Positions 1-8,221 of a DNA stretch of 64,000 nt are shown here, piece by piece. Position 1 is the first letter of the stretch. Every line of letters starts with the position of its first letter. Origin of the DNA: CAZWSX01 sp964636985 (GTDB lineage Bacteria; Planctomycetota; Planctomycetia; Pirellulales; Pirellulaceae); NCBI GenBank assembly GCA_964636985.1, contig CAZWSX010000002.1, positions 186,001-250,000 of the forward strand, written 5' to 3'. Position numbers and translations under genes: made by a program. The notes below the pieces were generated by a model, which saw only the letters and a list, made by a program, of their open reading frames with translations, searched no databases and was not told the origin of the DNA.

Positions 1-341
1 CACGCGTCTCGTTCGCGATGGCCTTTGCCACGAACCAGAAGCAACTCGATGCAGTCTCCAAGTCGCTCACGGCCGCTGCCGAAGGGGACGCCATTCTGTG
101 GATGTGCTACCCCAAGCAATCGTCGAAGAGATACAAGTGCGACTTCAACCGCGATTCCGGCTGGACCGTCCTCGGCGAAGCAGGCTACGAGCCGGTCCGG
201 ATGGTGGCGATCGACGAAGATTGGTCGGCGCTGCGATTTCGTAATGCCCAGTTCATCAAAACAATGACTCGCAACAAATCGATGGCGATCTCGAAGGAAG
301 GAAAGAAGCGGGCCGCGAAGAAAGCGCCGAAGTCGAAGTGA
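1..341 (+). CDS. DUF3052-like small protein, 5'-truncated by window edge
   Basis: The reading frame is open to the left edge, so the N-terminus is missing. The visible part (about 112 residues) contains the pattern ILWMCYPKQSSK, then SDxxRDxGW-like text (CDFNRDSGW) and VAIDEDWSALRFR, which I associate from memory with a widespread family of about 140-residue bacterial proteins of unknown function (DUF3052-like, no known catalytic role). The C-terminus is a short Lys/Ala-rich basic tail (KKRAAKKAPKSK). An internal ATG at 18 exists, but homologous proteins continue upstream, so a start outside the window is more likely. No function is assigned. Confidence 0.6.
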   Translation, partial: RVSFAMAFATNQKQLDAVSKSLTAAAEGDAILWMCYPKQSSKRYKCDFNRDSGWTVLGEAGYEPVRMVAIDEDWSALRFRNAQFIKTMTRNKSMAISKEGKKRAAKKAPKSK

Positions 342-380
342 GGTTAAGCACTCAATGTGCACGATTTAAGAGGACGTCAC

Positions 381-743
381 GTGACTACTGTTACTATCGC
401 CCCTCCCAACTCGGTCATTCTCGTCATGGACTTCCGAACGGGAATAGTTCCCACATCAATGGGAAAACAACTGGTGTTTTCAACAGAGTCTTGTGTCGCC
501 GTCGGTTGTCTGATGGAACAAGACGGACCAACGGAGATAACTCTAGCCCGTGCGGACGAAGTCAACCCAGAAGATGCCTTGGCCTTTGATGGCATGATTA
601 CTACGCCCAGCAAGAAGTTGTCCATTGTCTCGTGCGAAAATGAAGAAATCATGGCTACTGACGTGATGAACACGACCACGCGTATAAGGGTTTACGCAAA
701 TGATCCAAGGGAGCCGGACCGAATCTACGTTGTTTACAACTAG
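381..743 (+). CDS. Hypothetical protein, about 120 aa
   Basis: A small acidic protein that I do not recognise. The GTG at 381 is preferred over the in-frame ATG at 357 because an AAGAGGA Shine-Dalgarno lies 6 nt before it, whereas the ATG has none. The sequence looks beta-rich (VILVMDFRTG near the N-terminus, TTTRIRVYAND and RIYVVYN at the C-terminus), has two cysteines close together (CVAVGC), and shows no signal peptide or membrane segment. It follows the DUF3052-like gene by 39 nt on the same strand and may be cotranscribed with it. Confidence 0.5.
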   Translation: MTTVTIAPPNSVILVMDFRTGIVPTSMGKQLVFSTESCVAVGCLMEQDGPTEITLARADEVNPEDALAFDGMITTPSKKLSIVSCENEEIMATDVMNTTTRIRVYANDPREPDRIYVVYN

Positions 744-773
744 TCCTTGAGCAGGCTGCGTGAGTTGCCGGTT

Positions 774-865
774 TGTCGGCACCTTCGTGCCTTATGTGTC
801 TCTCGTGCTCGCCAGCCGGGGTCTCACGACCCCGACAGAGATCCGTCGAGCCCTTCTGCCCTTTG
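774..865 (+). repeat. Dispersed hairpin repeat, copy A (degenerate)
   Basis: Begins TGTCGGCACCTTCGTGCC and has a central hairpin CGGGGTC-TCAC-GACCCCG. The tail (ATCCGTCGAGCCCTTC) has drifted from the AAGATCTGTCGGGCCTTC seen in better copies. It is one of six copies in the first 10.3 kb (see the findings). It lies between the hypothetical gene at 381 and the microcompartment gene. Confidence 0.55.
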
Positions 866-1013
866 GGCAGTGGCGATTGCTGGCCATCAACCAAAATTCC
901 GCCCAATTTTGCCGATAAAATAGGCCGACTGGCCAAACTTTGGCGCGTTTTCGAGCTATAGTTGAGGGCCACGTTTGTACTTGCCCCCTCACCCCCCTTT
1001 CAAGGCAGAGCCT

Positions 1014-1652
1014 GTGTCCGAAGCGCTCGGAATTATCGAAGTCAACGGCTTCACCCCCGCGCTGGCGGCAGTCGACGCCATGGATAAGGCGGGCCGGATT
1101 CGTGTCCTCGAGGCGGAACTCAACGACTTTTACGGCTTCGTGATCAAAGTCGTCGGTGAAGTCGCCAGTGTCCGAGCCGCCATCGACGCCGGGGTCGCTG
1201 TGGCGACTCAAATGCAGGCAAAGCCCAACTCGACGATCATCAACCGTCCTGATGCGACGGCGATGACCGCCATCAAGAGCAAGGTCGAGTTCAACCCGCT
1301 CATTCAACAAAACATCGTTTTCCTTCCCAACTACGAATCGCTTGGTTCGTTGGAGTCTTCTGGTATGGCCGACAATCCCACTTACGCTCTTGGTCTCATC
1401 GAAACCCAAGGGTTCACCGCCGTCTTCGAAGCGATCGACAGCGCCTGCAAGGCCGCCAACGTCGAAGTGGTCGGCAAAGAAAAGCTCGGCGGTGGTTACA
1501 TCACCGTCGTCCTCAAGGGTGACGTCGCCGCCGTGAAGGCCGCCGTCGACGCCGGCATCAGCAAGGTCACCAGCTTGAACCTCGGCAAAGTGATCGCTGG
1601 CCACGTGATTGCCCGACCCAGCGGCGCCGTGATGCAACTGCTGCCTAAATAG
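1014..1652 (+). CDS. Bacterial microcompartment shell protein with two BMC domains
   Basis: A 212-residue protein made of two BMC (PF00936-type) domains in tandem. The first starts EALGIIEVNGFTPALAAVD and the second YALGLIETQGFTAVFEAID. Both continue into the GD/GEVASVRAAIDAG and GDVAAVKAAVDAG helices typical of shell proteins. BMC-T proteins form trimeric pseudo-hexamers that tile the polyhedral shell, sometimes with gated central pores. The GTG at 1014 is chosen because it puts the SEALGIIE motif at the N-terminus as in other family members; the ATG at 975 would add an unlikely proline-rich leader. No other microcompartment shell or cargo-enzyme gene is in the window, so this copy is an orphan or satellite locus. 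Confidence 0.85.
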   Translation: MSEALGIIEVNGFTPALAAVDAMDKAGRIRVLEAELNDFYGFVIKVVGEVASVRAAIDAGVAVATQMQAKPNSTIINRPDATAMTAIKSKVEFNPLIQQNIVFLPNYESLGSLESSGMADNPTYALGLIETQGFTAVFEAIDSACKAANVEVVGKEKLGGGYITVVLKGDVAAVKAAVDAGISKVTSLNLGKVIAGHVIARPSGAVMQLLPK

Positions 1653-1659
1653 TGATCCT

Positions 1660-1732
1660 GTAGGCCGGACAATCCTGTCCGGCTGCGCGCAGGTTGACTC
1701 AAGCTTCAGCCGGACAGGATTGTCCGGCCTAC
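1660..1732. repeat. Nested REP-like palindrome (25-bp arms)
   Basis: The two arms (1660-1684 and 1708-1732) are perfect inverted repeats of 25 nt around a 23-nt loop. Each arm is itself a hairpin (CCGGACA...TGTCCGG). It lies between the convergent microcompartment and isochorismatase/ThuA genes and could serve as a bidirectional terminator, although no T-run follows. The architecture (two small hairpins in inverted order) is that of a REP doublet. Confidence 0.75.
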
Positions 1733-1754
1733 GGTTAAGCGTCACAGTTGAGTT

Positions 1755-3260
1755 CTACGGCTGCACTGCCCACTCGACGGCATTGCTCAACAGCTTCCGG
1801 AAATCCGAATTCTTGAAATCGTCTTCACCTCCCAGCGACGTGTAGAAGACCTTCGACTTGCCGACCTGCCGCGTCCAGGCGACCGGTTCTTCGGCGCCGC
1901 TCGCATCGCGACCGGCAATCAGCACCGTCGCATCCTCGGCTAGTGGCTTAACGTTGTAGAGGTCGCTCTTCGATTTCCACGGAAAGCCCGAGACGCGCGC
2001 CAGCAGCGGACTCGATGCGTCCTTCGGCGCGACAATCTCGCTCCCTCCGCTCCCGTGATCCCGATAGCTTCCGCCTAAGATCGTCTTGTCGAATTCGTTC
2101 CAGTTCTTCAGCCCGGCTGGCGCGTCGCCCCTGAGGCTGAAAGCATGGCTGGCCGTTCGCATGGCGACGAGCGGTTTACCCGATGCCAGGTAGCTCTCGA
2201 CTTCTTTCTGCTGCAACTCCGTCAACGGCTGCCGTCTGGCGAACAAGATCGCCACATCGGCCGTTCGCAATGCCTCCATCCCTTCAAAGCCCTTTTGGGG
2301 CTCGCCATAGACAAACGTCACGGCCATGTTGTGGTCGCGTTGCAGCGTATCGGCGAACGACGTCAGCAATTGGTCCTGGTGGTAAAGGCTGTCGTTGCAA
2401 ATGATCACCGCGTGCTTGCGATGATCGTCCGTAAAGCGATTGGGAGCCACGCCCGTCAGGTCGGTGCTTTGCACCGTCGGGCACCACCACCGCTCGATGT
2501 GCTCGACAATCAGTTCCGTGCCGCGAACGTGCGTCGTTTGCGGAGCTTTCGCCGGGTTGTACATGCTGTCGGTCAAATCGCGAACCAGCAGCACGTTTTG
2601 CCCTTGTCGAACCATCTGGCGAATCGAAAACGGCCGGCCGAGCACGCACATATTGGTGTGAACGCCCATCACGAGAACATTCTCGATGCCATGCTGCTTC
2701 ATCAGATAGAAGGCCTCGGGGCTGTCGGTGATCGCGTCCTCGTCGAAGATCTCGATCGCCGCAATCTGCCGCGACCACGCTTTGTAATTCTTTTGTTCCG
2801 GATCGCAGCCGCCATCGCTATCGTCGACCGGCAACGCCCCTTCGTAATCGGGCATGATCCGGCACCAACGCTCCAGCGGAACTTTTGTCTCGACGACGGG
2901 AGCATCCATCGCTCGCTTGCGCTGCGGTGTGTCTTTGTAGAAATCCATCGTGTCGCTGGGGCAGTGGATGATTAGCGCACCGCGAGCCCGGGCGGCTTTG
3001 ATCGCCTCGTTCATCCGCGGCGCCATCTCGCCGACCCGCCGGGTGGCGTTGTCGCACCAGTGCTTGTCCCACATGTCGCAAACGACGACGGCGGTCTTCT
3101 TGGGGTCCCACTTCGTGGTTTGCGCGACCGTGGCGATGGAGCCATCCTCCAGCTTCGCCCGCTTACGCGTGTGGAACGTGAAGGGCTCGCTCTCGTCGGC
3201 GATAACTAACGAGCCGGCAATTGTTGTGAAGATCAATGCCAAGAGCAACGAAATTCGCAT
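1755..3260 (-). CDS. Secreted isochorismatase-family hydrolase fused to a ThuA-like domain
   Basis: A 501-residue protein. Residues 1-21 are a Sec signal peptide (MRISLLLALIFTTIAGSLVIA). Residues about 50-260 are a cysteine-hydrolase (isochorismatase-like) domain with the nucleophile-site Asp62 (VVVCDMWD) and the Cys205 motif GVHTNMCVLGRP. Residues about 285-501 resemble ThuA/trehalose-utilisation glutamine-amidotransferase-like domains (ILFARRQPLTELQ, LGGSYRDHG, HAF near a loop, and a final YTSLGGEDDF). Isochorismatase-like enzymes hydrolyse ethers or amides. ThuA domains in planctomycetes usually occur in secreted, carbohydrate-related proteins. The substrate cannot be predicted. It is convergent with the microcompartment gene. 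Confidence 0.8.
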   Translation of the reverse strand: MRISLLLALIFTTIAGSLVIADESEPFTFHTRKRAKLEDGSIATVAQTTKWDPKKTAVVVCDMWDKHWCDNATRRVGEMAPRMNEAIKAARARGALIIHCPSDTMDFYKDTPQRKRAMDAPVVETKVPLERWCRIMPDYEGALPVDDSDGGCDPEQKNYKAWSRQIAAIEIFDEDAITDSPEAFYLMKQHGIENVLVMGVHTNMCVLGRPFSIRQMVRQGQNVLLVRDLTDSMYNPAKAPQTTHVRGTELIVEHIERWWCPTVQSTDLTGVAPNRFTDDHRKHAVIICNDSLYHQDQLLTSFADTLQRDHNMAVTFVYGEPQKGFEGMEALRTADVAILFARRQPLTELQQKEVESYLASGKPLVAMRTASHAFSLRGDAPAGLKNWNEFDKTILGGSYRDHGSGGSEIVAPKDASSPLLARVSGFPWKSKSDLYNVKPLAEDATVLIAGRDASGAEEPVAWTRQVGKSKVFYTSLGGEDDFKNSDFRKLLSNAVEWAVQP

Positions 3261-3341
3261 TAGAAAAGTTCCTCAATCAGAACTCGCGGAGATGTTTTTC
3301 GATCGGCAACTTATCCGGGATTGTTTCCCAACCGTTCTATT

Positions 3342-3437
3342 CTGTCGGCACCTTCGGGCCTTGGATCTCTCAGGCTTCGTGCACCGGTGGCTCACGCGCT
3401 CACGCCACCGACTAAGATCTGTCGGGCCTTCGGCCCT
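3342..3437 (+). repeat. Dispersed hairpin repeat, copy B
   Basis: A well-preserved copy: it begins CTGTCGGCACCTTCGGGCC and ends TAAGATCTGTCGGGCCTTC. The central stem is CGGTGGC...GCCACCG, with a loop expanded to TCACGCGCTCAC (a duplicated TCAC). It lies between hisF and the isochorismatase/ThuA gene. Confidence 0.7.
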
Positions 3438-3482
3438 TTTCACTCTCTGAGACCTCTATGGTCCTCTGTGGCAAAATCCTTC

Positions 3483-4250
3483 CTAGAGCCGCACAGGAAT
3501 TCCCTGCGCCGCCATGATTTCTTTAGTTTGTCGAATCGTGTACTCGCCGAAGTGGAAAATGCTGGCTGCCAGGGCCGCGTCGGCTTTCCCCTTCAGGATC
3601 GCGTCGGCCAAGTGCTCAGGCTTTCCCGCTCCGCCGCTGGCGACCACGGGAATGCTCACCACGTTACTTACGGCGGCCGTGATCTCGATGTCGTAGCCGT
3701 CCTTGGTACCGTCGCAGTCCATACTGGTAAGGACAATCTCCCCTGCCCCGAGTCGTTCCACTTCTTGCGCCCAGGCGACTGCTTCGAGGCCCGTAGGAAC
3801 GCGCCCGCCGTTGATGTGGACTTCCCAAATCTCGCGGCCGTCTCGCTGCACGCGCTTGGGGTCGATATTCACCACGATGCACTGGCTGCCGAATTTTCGG
3901 GCGGCTTCGCGGACAAACTCTGGATTCTTGCAAGCAGTCGAGTTGATCGAGACCTTGTCGCATCCGGCATTGAGGAGCGCTCGGATGTCTTCGATCGTTC
4001 GAATGCCTCCGCCCACGGTCAGCGGCATGAAAACGGTTTCCGCAGTCCGACGAACGACGTCGAGCATGATGCCACGTTCTTCGTGGCTGGCCGTGATGTC
4101 GAGGAAGACGAGCTCGTCGGCTCCTTCGGCTTCGTAGCGGGATGCGACTTCGACAGGGTCGCCGGCATCGCGGAGATTGAGGAAGTTTGTCCCTTTGACG
4201 ACGCGTCCGCGGTGGACATCGAGACAGGGAATAACACGTTTCGCCAGCAT
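3483..4250 (-). CDS. hisF: Imidazole glycerol phosphate synthase cyclase subunit HisF
   Basis: A 255-residue (beta/alpha)8 barrel that catalyses cyclisation of PRFAR with ammonia from HisH to give IGP and AICAR, joining histidine and purine synthesis. The N-terminus MLAKRVIPCLDV carries catalytic Asp11; TVGGGIRTIEDI and VASGGAGKPEH are the phosphate-binding loops, and LTSMDCDGTKDGYD holds the second catalytic Asp region. The start is the ATG at 4250, behind GAGGGGCGAA; the open frame extends upstream to 4448, but those residues match nothing in HisF. Length is normal for the family. No other his gene is adjacent, so it is a dispersed single gene. Confidence 0.96.
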   Translation of the reverse strand: MLAKRVIPCLDVHRGRVVKGTNFLNLRDAGDPVEVASRYEAEGADELVFLDITASHEERGIMLDVVRRTAETVFMPLTVGGGIRTIEDIRALLNAGCDKVSINSTACKNPEFVREAARKFGSQCIVVNIDPKRVQRDGREIWEVHINGGRVPTGLEAVAWAQEVERLGAGEIVLTSMDCDGTKDGYDIEITAAVSNVVSIPVVASGGAGKPEHLADAILKGKADAALAASIFHFGEYTIRQTKEIMAAQGIPVRL

Positions 4251-4467
4251 TTCGCCCCTCGCGGGTTTCTGATCGCAGCGGTGGAACGCTCTATCGTAAA
4301 TGGAAACGTTCCCTATTGCGTGGGGGCTTGTGGTGTTTGACGCACCTTGCTGGCATGACGGTGGTACCCAAGTCATACTGTAGCCATGTCGCCGCGAAGG
4401 GTGCCGCTGGCGGTGGGGAGTCAACTCGGTAAGCACTCTGTTGGGCATTTTTCGCCACGAGGATTTT

Positions 4468-5049
4468 GTGTCGCAGTCGTTTCCGCCGAATCCCTACGGC
4501 AACCAACCCAGACCCGGGAATCCCTACGTCCAAGGCCGACCAGGACGGTACCCGGCTTACGGTCAGCCCGGTTATCCGCAGTTTGGTCCCGGCGGTTTCG
4601 CTCCCCCCAAGAAAAGCGGCTCCTCGCTCTTTTGGATCTTGGGGATCATCGGCGGCCTGATCTTTTTCTGTTGCCTGGGCTGTGGCGGAGTCGGCATCTC
4701 GGCCATGTCTTGGGTTGCCAATACCGAATCGAGAATGGTCAAAACCGAACTCGAAAAGTCCCCCAAGGCGGTGGAAGAACTGGGCACCCCGATTGAAGTG
4801 AAGATGAATTTTGGCGAGAGCATTGCCCACGACGATAACGATATCTTCGTTTTCGACGTGTCGGGCCCCAAGGGGAAAGGCAAAGTGCGAGCCGATTGCG
4901 ACGCCGGCGACGAAATCGTTTTCGAATGCCACTTGGACGTCAACGGCAAAACGATCGACGTGCTGGAAGACAACGGCAGCAACTCGGACGACATGGAAGA
5001 CGAGATGATCGCGGATGAGGATGAGGGCGTCGCCCCAATTGAAAAATAA
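4468..5049 (+). CDS. Coa1/Tim21-like membrane protein with Pro/Gly/Tyr-rich N-terminus
   Basis: A 193-residue protein. Residues 1-48 are rich in Pro, Gly, Tyr and Gln. Residues about 52-80 form one transmembrane segment with a CCLGCGG motif. The remaining soluble domain contains LEKSPKAVEELGTPI and DVSGPKGKGKVRADC, which resemble the cytochrome oxidase assembly Coa1 family (similarity judged by eye). The C-terminal 20 residues are strongly acidic. The GTG at 4468 is taken as the start because CGAGGA lies just upstream; the in-frame TTG at 4441 has no ribosome-binding site. It precedes the DUF1549/DUF1553 cytochrome gene by 17 nt, so the two may be cotranscribed. Confidence 0.65.
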   Translation: MSQSFPPNPYGNQPRPGNPYVQGRPGRYPAYGQPGYPQFGPGGFAPPKKSGSSLFWILGIIGGLIFFCCLGCGGVGISAMSWVANTESRMVKTELEKSPKAVEELGTPIEVKMNFGESIAHDDNDIFVFDVSGPKGKGKVRADCDAGDEIVFECHLDVNGKTIDVLEDNGSNSDDMEDEMIADEDEGVAPIEK

Positions 5050-5066
5050 CGTTGCGGAAGTTTGTG

Positions 5067-8000
5067 ATGATCACCGTCCTGCGATCGATGTTCCGCCGCG
5101 CTGACGTGCTTTGCGCTGTGATAGCGTGCGCAGTGCTCGCCTACGTGGTGCTCGGTAGTGTTCTGTTCGCCGAAGACCCGCCGCCCAAGCTCGCACCAGG
5201 CCAAGGGCTCGACCTTTACCAAAAGCAAGTTCGACCTCTCCTGCGCGAGAAGTGCTTCTCGTGCCACTCCGATCGCCGGCAGGAACCGCTCGGCAATCTG
5301 CGTCTGGATCGTCGCGACGGCTGGCTGACCGGTGGCGATCGCGGCACCGCGTTGGTCGCCGGCAAGCCCGACGAAAGCCTGCTCATCAAAGCCGTCGAAC
5401 GGCGCGACGATCTCGCGATGCCCCCCGAACAAAAGCTGACGGCCGAAGAAGTGGCACTCTTGCGGAAATGGGTCGAACTCGGCGCGCCAGCGCCTGAAAC
5501 GGAAGAAATCGATCCCGAAGTTGCAACAGCACGGTGGGCCTTTGCCGAGCTGAATCGCCCTAGCGTTCCTGCCCTCGCTGTCCAACAAGACTGGGCGCAG
5601 AACGATGTCGATCGATTCATCCTCGACAAGCTCCATGCCAACGGACTTGCTCCTTCCCCACAGGCTTCGCGGCGGACATTGATTCGCCGGCTGTCCTTCG
5701 ACCTGCTGGGCCTCCCGCCGACGCCACCAGAGATCGACGCCTTCGAGAACGACCAACAGCCGCTGGCTTACGAACGCCTGGTCGAGCGATTGCTGGCATC
5801 GCCCCGTTACGGCGAACGCTGGGCCCGGCACTGGCTCGATGTCGTTCACTTCGGCGAGACGCATGGTTACGACAAAGATCAGCCCCGCCCCAATGCCTGG
5901 CCTTATCGCGACTACGTGATCCGCGCGCTGAATGCCGACAAGCCGATGACTCGGTTCATCGAGGAGCAAATCGCCGGCGACGCCCTCTACCCCCGCACAC
6001 GCGACGGTGTCGAGGCGCTCGGCTTTTTGTCGGCCGGACCGTGGGACCTGATCGGCCACGCCGAAGTGCCGGAAACGAAAATCGACGGAAAAATCGCCCG
6101 CCATCTCGACCGCGACGACGTGATCACGAGCGTCATGCAATCGTTCTGCGGCCTTACGGTCCAGTGCGCCCAGTGCCACGATCACAAGTTCGATCCGATC
6201 ACGCAAACCGACTACTACAGCCTGCAGGCAGTGTTTGCCGCAATCGACCGCACGCACATCACGTACGACGCCGACGCGCCGACCGCGAAGAAGCGAGCCG
6301 AACTCGCGGCCGCCGAAAAGCACGAGCGCGAAGCCCTGCTCGCGCTGACCCAACGAGCGCGCCAAATAGGCGGCGATCTTTTCGTCGCTGCCGAAAAAGA
6401 GCTGGCCGCGCTCCAACAACCGGCCGGCGGCGACGACCCCAGGTCGGTCGCCTACGGTTGGCACTCGAACATCGAGGCGAACGCCGCGACGCCCAAATGG
6501 GTGCAAGTCGATTTGGGTTCGTCCTTGGCGCTGGCATCAATCGTCTTGCAGCCTTGCCGCGACGAGTTCAACGGCATTGGCGAAGGCTTTGGCTTCCCTA
6601 AGCGGCTTCGCGTGGAGATTTCCGACGATCCCGAGTTCAGTCCCGGCAACGCAGTCACTGTTCTCGATCGAACGAACGAAGACATCGCCAATCCCAAACT
6701 CACGCCCGTCGCGGCCGTCTTAAGCGGACAGCGCGCTCGCTACATTCGCATCACTGCGGTGCAGCTCGCCCCGCGAATGAACGATTTCATTTTTTCGCTG
6801 GCCGAACTACAGGCCTTCGATTCCGACGGCCGAAACGTCGCCGCTGGAGCGGTTGTAACCTCGTTCGACTCCATCGAAGCCCTGCCGCGCTGGAGTCGCA
6901 CGAACCTCACCGACGGCTGGTATCCCGGAAAGTCGGCGGTCGATCGGAAGACCGAGCTGAACAAGGCAACCGAGCGGCTCGAGCAACTCACCGCCCTCGC
7001 CCTTACCGGCGAAGAACGAGAGCAGCGCCGCGTTGCCCGCGAGAATCTTGCCTCGCTGCAACAACAGCTCGCCGCCTTGCCAACACCGTCGATCACCTAC
7101 GCCGGCGGAGTCCACAACGGAAACGGCGCCTTTCGCGGGACCGGCCCCGATGGTGGCAAGCCGCGGACGATTCACCTGCTCCGGCGCGGCAATGTGCTGT
7201 CGCCTGGACCCGAGATGAAGCCGGCGTCCGTGGCGCTGTTTGAATCGCTTAACTCTCACTTCGATTTACCCCCCGACCATCAAGAGTCGCAGCGACGGGT
7301 GGCCATGGCCCACTGGATCACCGACCGCCACAATCCGCTCACCTGGCGCACCATGGCCAACCGTTTATGGCATTACCACTTCGGCGTCGGATTGGCTGCC
7401 ACCCCGAACGATCTGGGACGCGGCGGCCAACGCCCCTCGCATCCGGAGCTGCTCGATTGGCTCGCCTGCGAACTGCGTGACGCGCTGCCTGGGGAGGGGG
7501 ATTCACCCGAGTCGGCGGGCTCGCTCAAAAACATGCATCGCTTATTGGTTTGCAGTGCAACGTATCGTCAAGCCAGCGATCCCATCGCCGCGACGTCAGC
7601 CGTCGATCCGCGAACGATCGATGCCAACAATCGCCTCCTGTGGCGGATGCCGCGCAAAAAGCTGGAGGCCGAGGCCGTTCGCGATTCGGTGCTCGCCACC
7701 GCCGGGCTGCTCGACCTGACCATTGGGGGACCGAGCTTCCAAGACTTCATCGTCGAGAAGCCGGAACATTCGCCTCACTACCAATACCATTTGCACGACC
7801 CAGACGATCGCAAGAGCCACCGCCGCGCGGTGTACCGCTTCACCGTCCGCTCGCAGCAGCAGCCCTTCATGCGGGCCTTGGACTGCGCCGACCCTTCCAT
7901 GCAAGTCGACCGCCGCATCGAAAGCCTCTCGCCGCAGCAGGCGCTGGCAATGGTGAACGACCGTTTCATGCTCGTCGTCGCCAAGCGTTGGGCGGAACAG

Positions 8001-8177
8001 TTGGAACGCGGCGATAAGGATGTGCGATCCACCACCCGCGAAGCATTTACGACAGCCTTCGGACGCTCTCCCGACGAAGACGAACTGAACGAACTGGCGG
8101 CGTACGCCAGCGAGCACGGTCTGGCCAACATGTGCCGCGTGCTCTACTCGCTGAACGAGTTTTCTTACGTGGACTGA
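5067..8177 (+). CDS. Planctomycete cytochrome PSCyt1-DUF1549-DUF1553 protein with a discoidin-like insert
   Basis: About 1036 residues. An N-terminal membrane segment or signal (LCAVIACAVLAYVVLGSVLFA) precedes a PSCyt1 c-type haem domain with CFSCH (C63-H67). The DUF1549 domain follows (RRLSFDLLGLPPTPPEID, RYGERWARHWLDVVHFGE), with a second haem-like site CAQCHDHKFDP. The middle (about residues 470-600) looks like an F5/8C (discoidin) carbohydrate-binding fold (WVQVDLGSSLALASIVLQP). The C-terminus is DUF1553 (NRLWHYHFGVGL, RPSHPELLDWLA). Such proteins are exported and abundant in planctomycetes; a role in oxidising complex polysaccharides has been proposed but not shown. The usual DUF1501 partner gene does not follow. 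The ATG at 5067 sits near CGGAAG; GTG 5064 and TTG 5052 are alternatives. Confidence 0.9.
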   Translation: MITVLRSMFRRADVLCAVIACAVLAYVVLGSVLFAEDPPPKLAPGQGLDLYQKQVRPLLREKCFSCHSDRRQEPLGNLRLDRRDGWLTGGDRGTALVAGKPDESLLIKAVERRDDLAMPPEQKLTAEEVALLRKWVELGAPAPETEEIDPEVATARWAFAELNRPSVPALAVQQDWAQNDVDRFILDKLHANGLAPSPQASRRTLIRRLSFDLLGLPPTPPEIDAFENDQQPLAYERLVERLLASPRYGERWARHWLDVVHFGETHGYDKDQPRPNAWPYRDYVIRALNADKPMTRFIEEQIAGDALYPRTRDGVEALGFLSAGPWDLIGHAEVPETKIDGKIARHLDRDDVITSVMQSFCGLTVQCAQCHDHKFDPITQTDYYSLQAVFAAIDRTHITYDADAPTAKKRAELAAAEKHEREALLALTQRARQIGGDLFVAAEKELAALQQPAGGDDPRSVAYGWHSNIEANAATPKWVQVDLGSSLALASIVLQPCRDEFNGIGEGFGFPKRLRVEISDDPEFSPGNAVTVLDRTNEDIANPKLTPVAAVLSGQRARYIRITAVQLAPRMNDFIFSLAELQAFDSDGRNVAAGAVVTSFDSIEALPRWSRTNLTDGWYPGKSAVDRKTELNKATERLEQLTALALTGEEREQRRVARENLASLQQQLAALPTPSITYAGGVHNGNGAFRGTGPDGGKPRTIHLLRRGNVLSPGPEMKPASVALFESLNSHFDLPPDHQESQRRVAMAHWITDRHNPLTWRTMANRLWHYHFGVGLAATPNDLGRGGQRPSHPELLDWLACELRDALPGEGDSPESAGSLKNMHRLLVCSATYRQASDPIAATSAVDPRTIDANNRLLWRMPRKKLEAEAVRDSVLATAGLLDLTIGGPSFQDFIVEKPEHSPHYQYHLHDPDDRKSHRRAVYRFTVRSQQQPFMRALDCADPSMQVDRRIESLSPQQALAMVNDRFMLVVAKRWAEQLERGDKDVRSTTREAFTTAFGRSPDEDELNELAAYASEHGLANMCRVLYSLNEFSYVD

Positions 8178-8221
8178 ACCTCAATCGTCTGGTTTGCCGC
8201 GCAAACGTCGTTGGGATTGTT

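Noticed and set aside
3321..4340. 339-residue plus-strand frame opposite hisF
   Set aside because: Antisense shadow of hisF; no family features and no ribosome-binding site.
4572..6506. 644-residue minus-strand frame
   Set aside because: Antisense to the Coa1-like gene and the DUF1549/DUF1553 gene; Arg/Gly-rich shadow composition.
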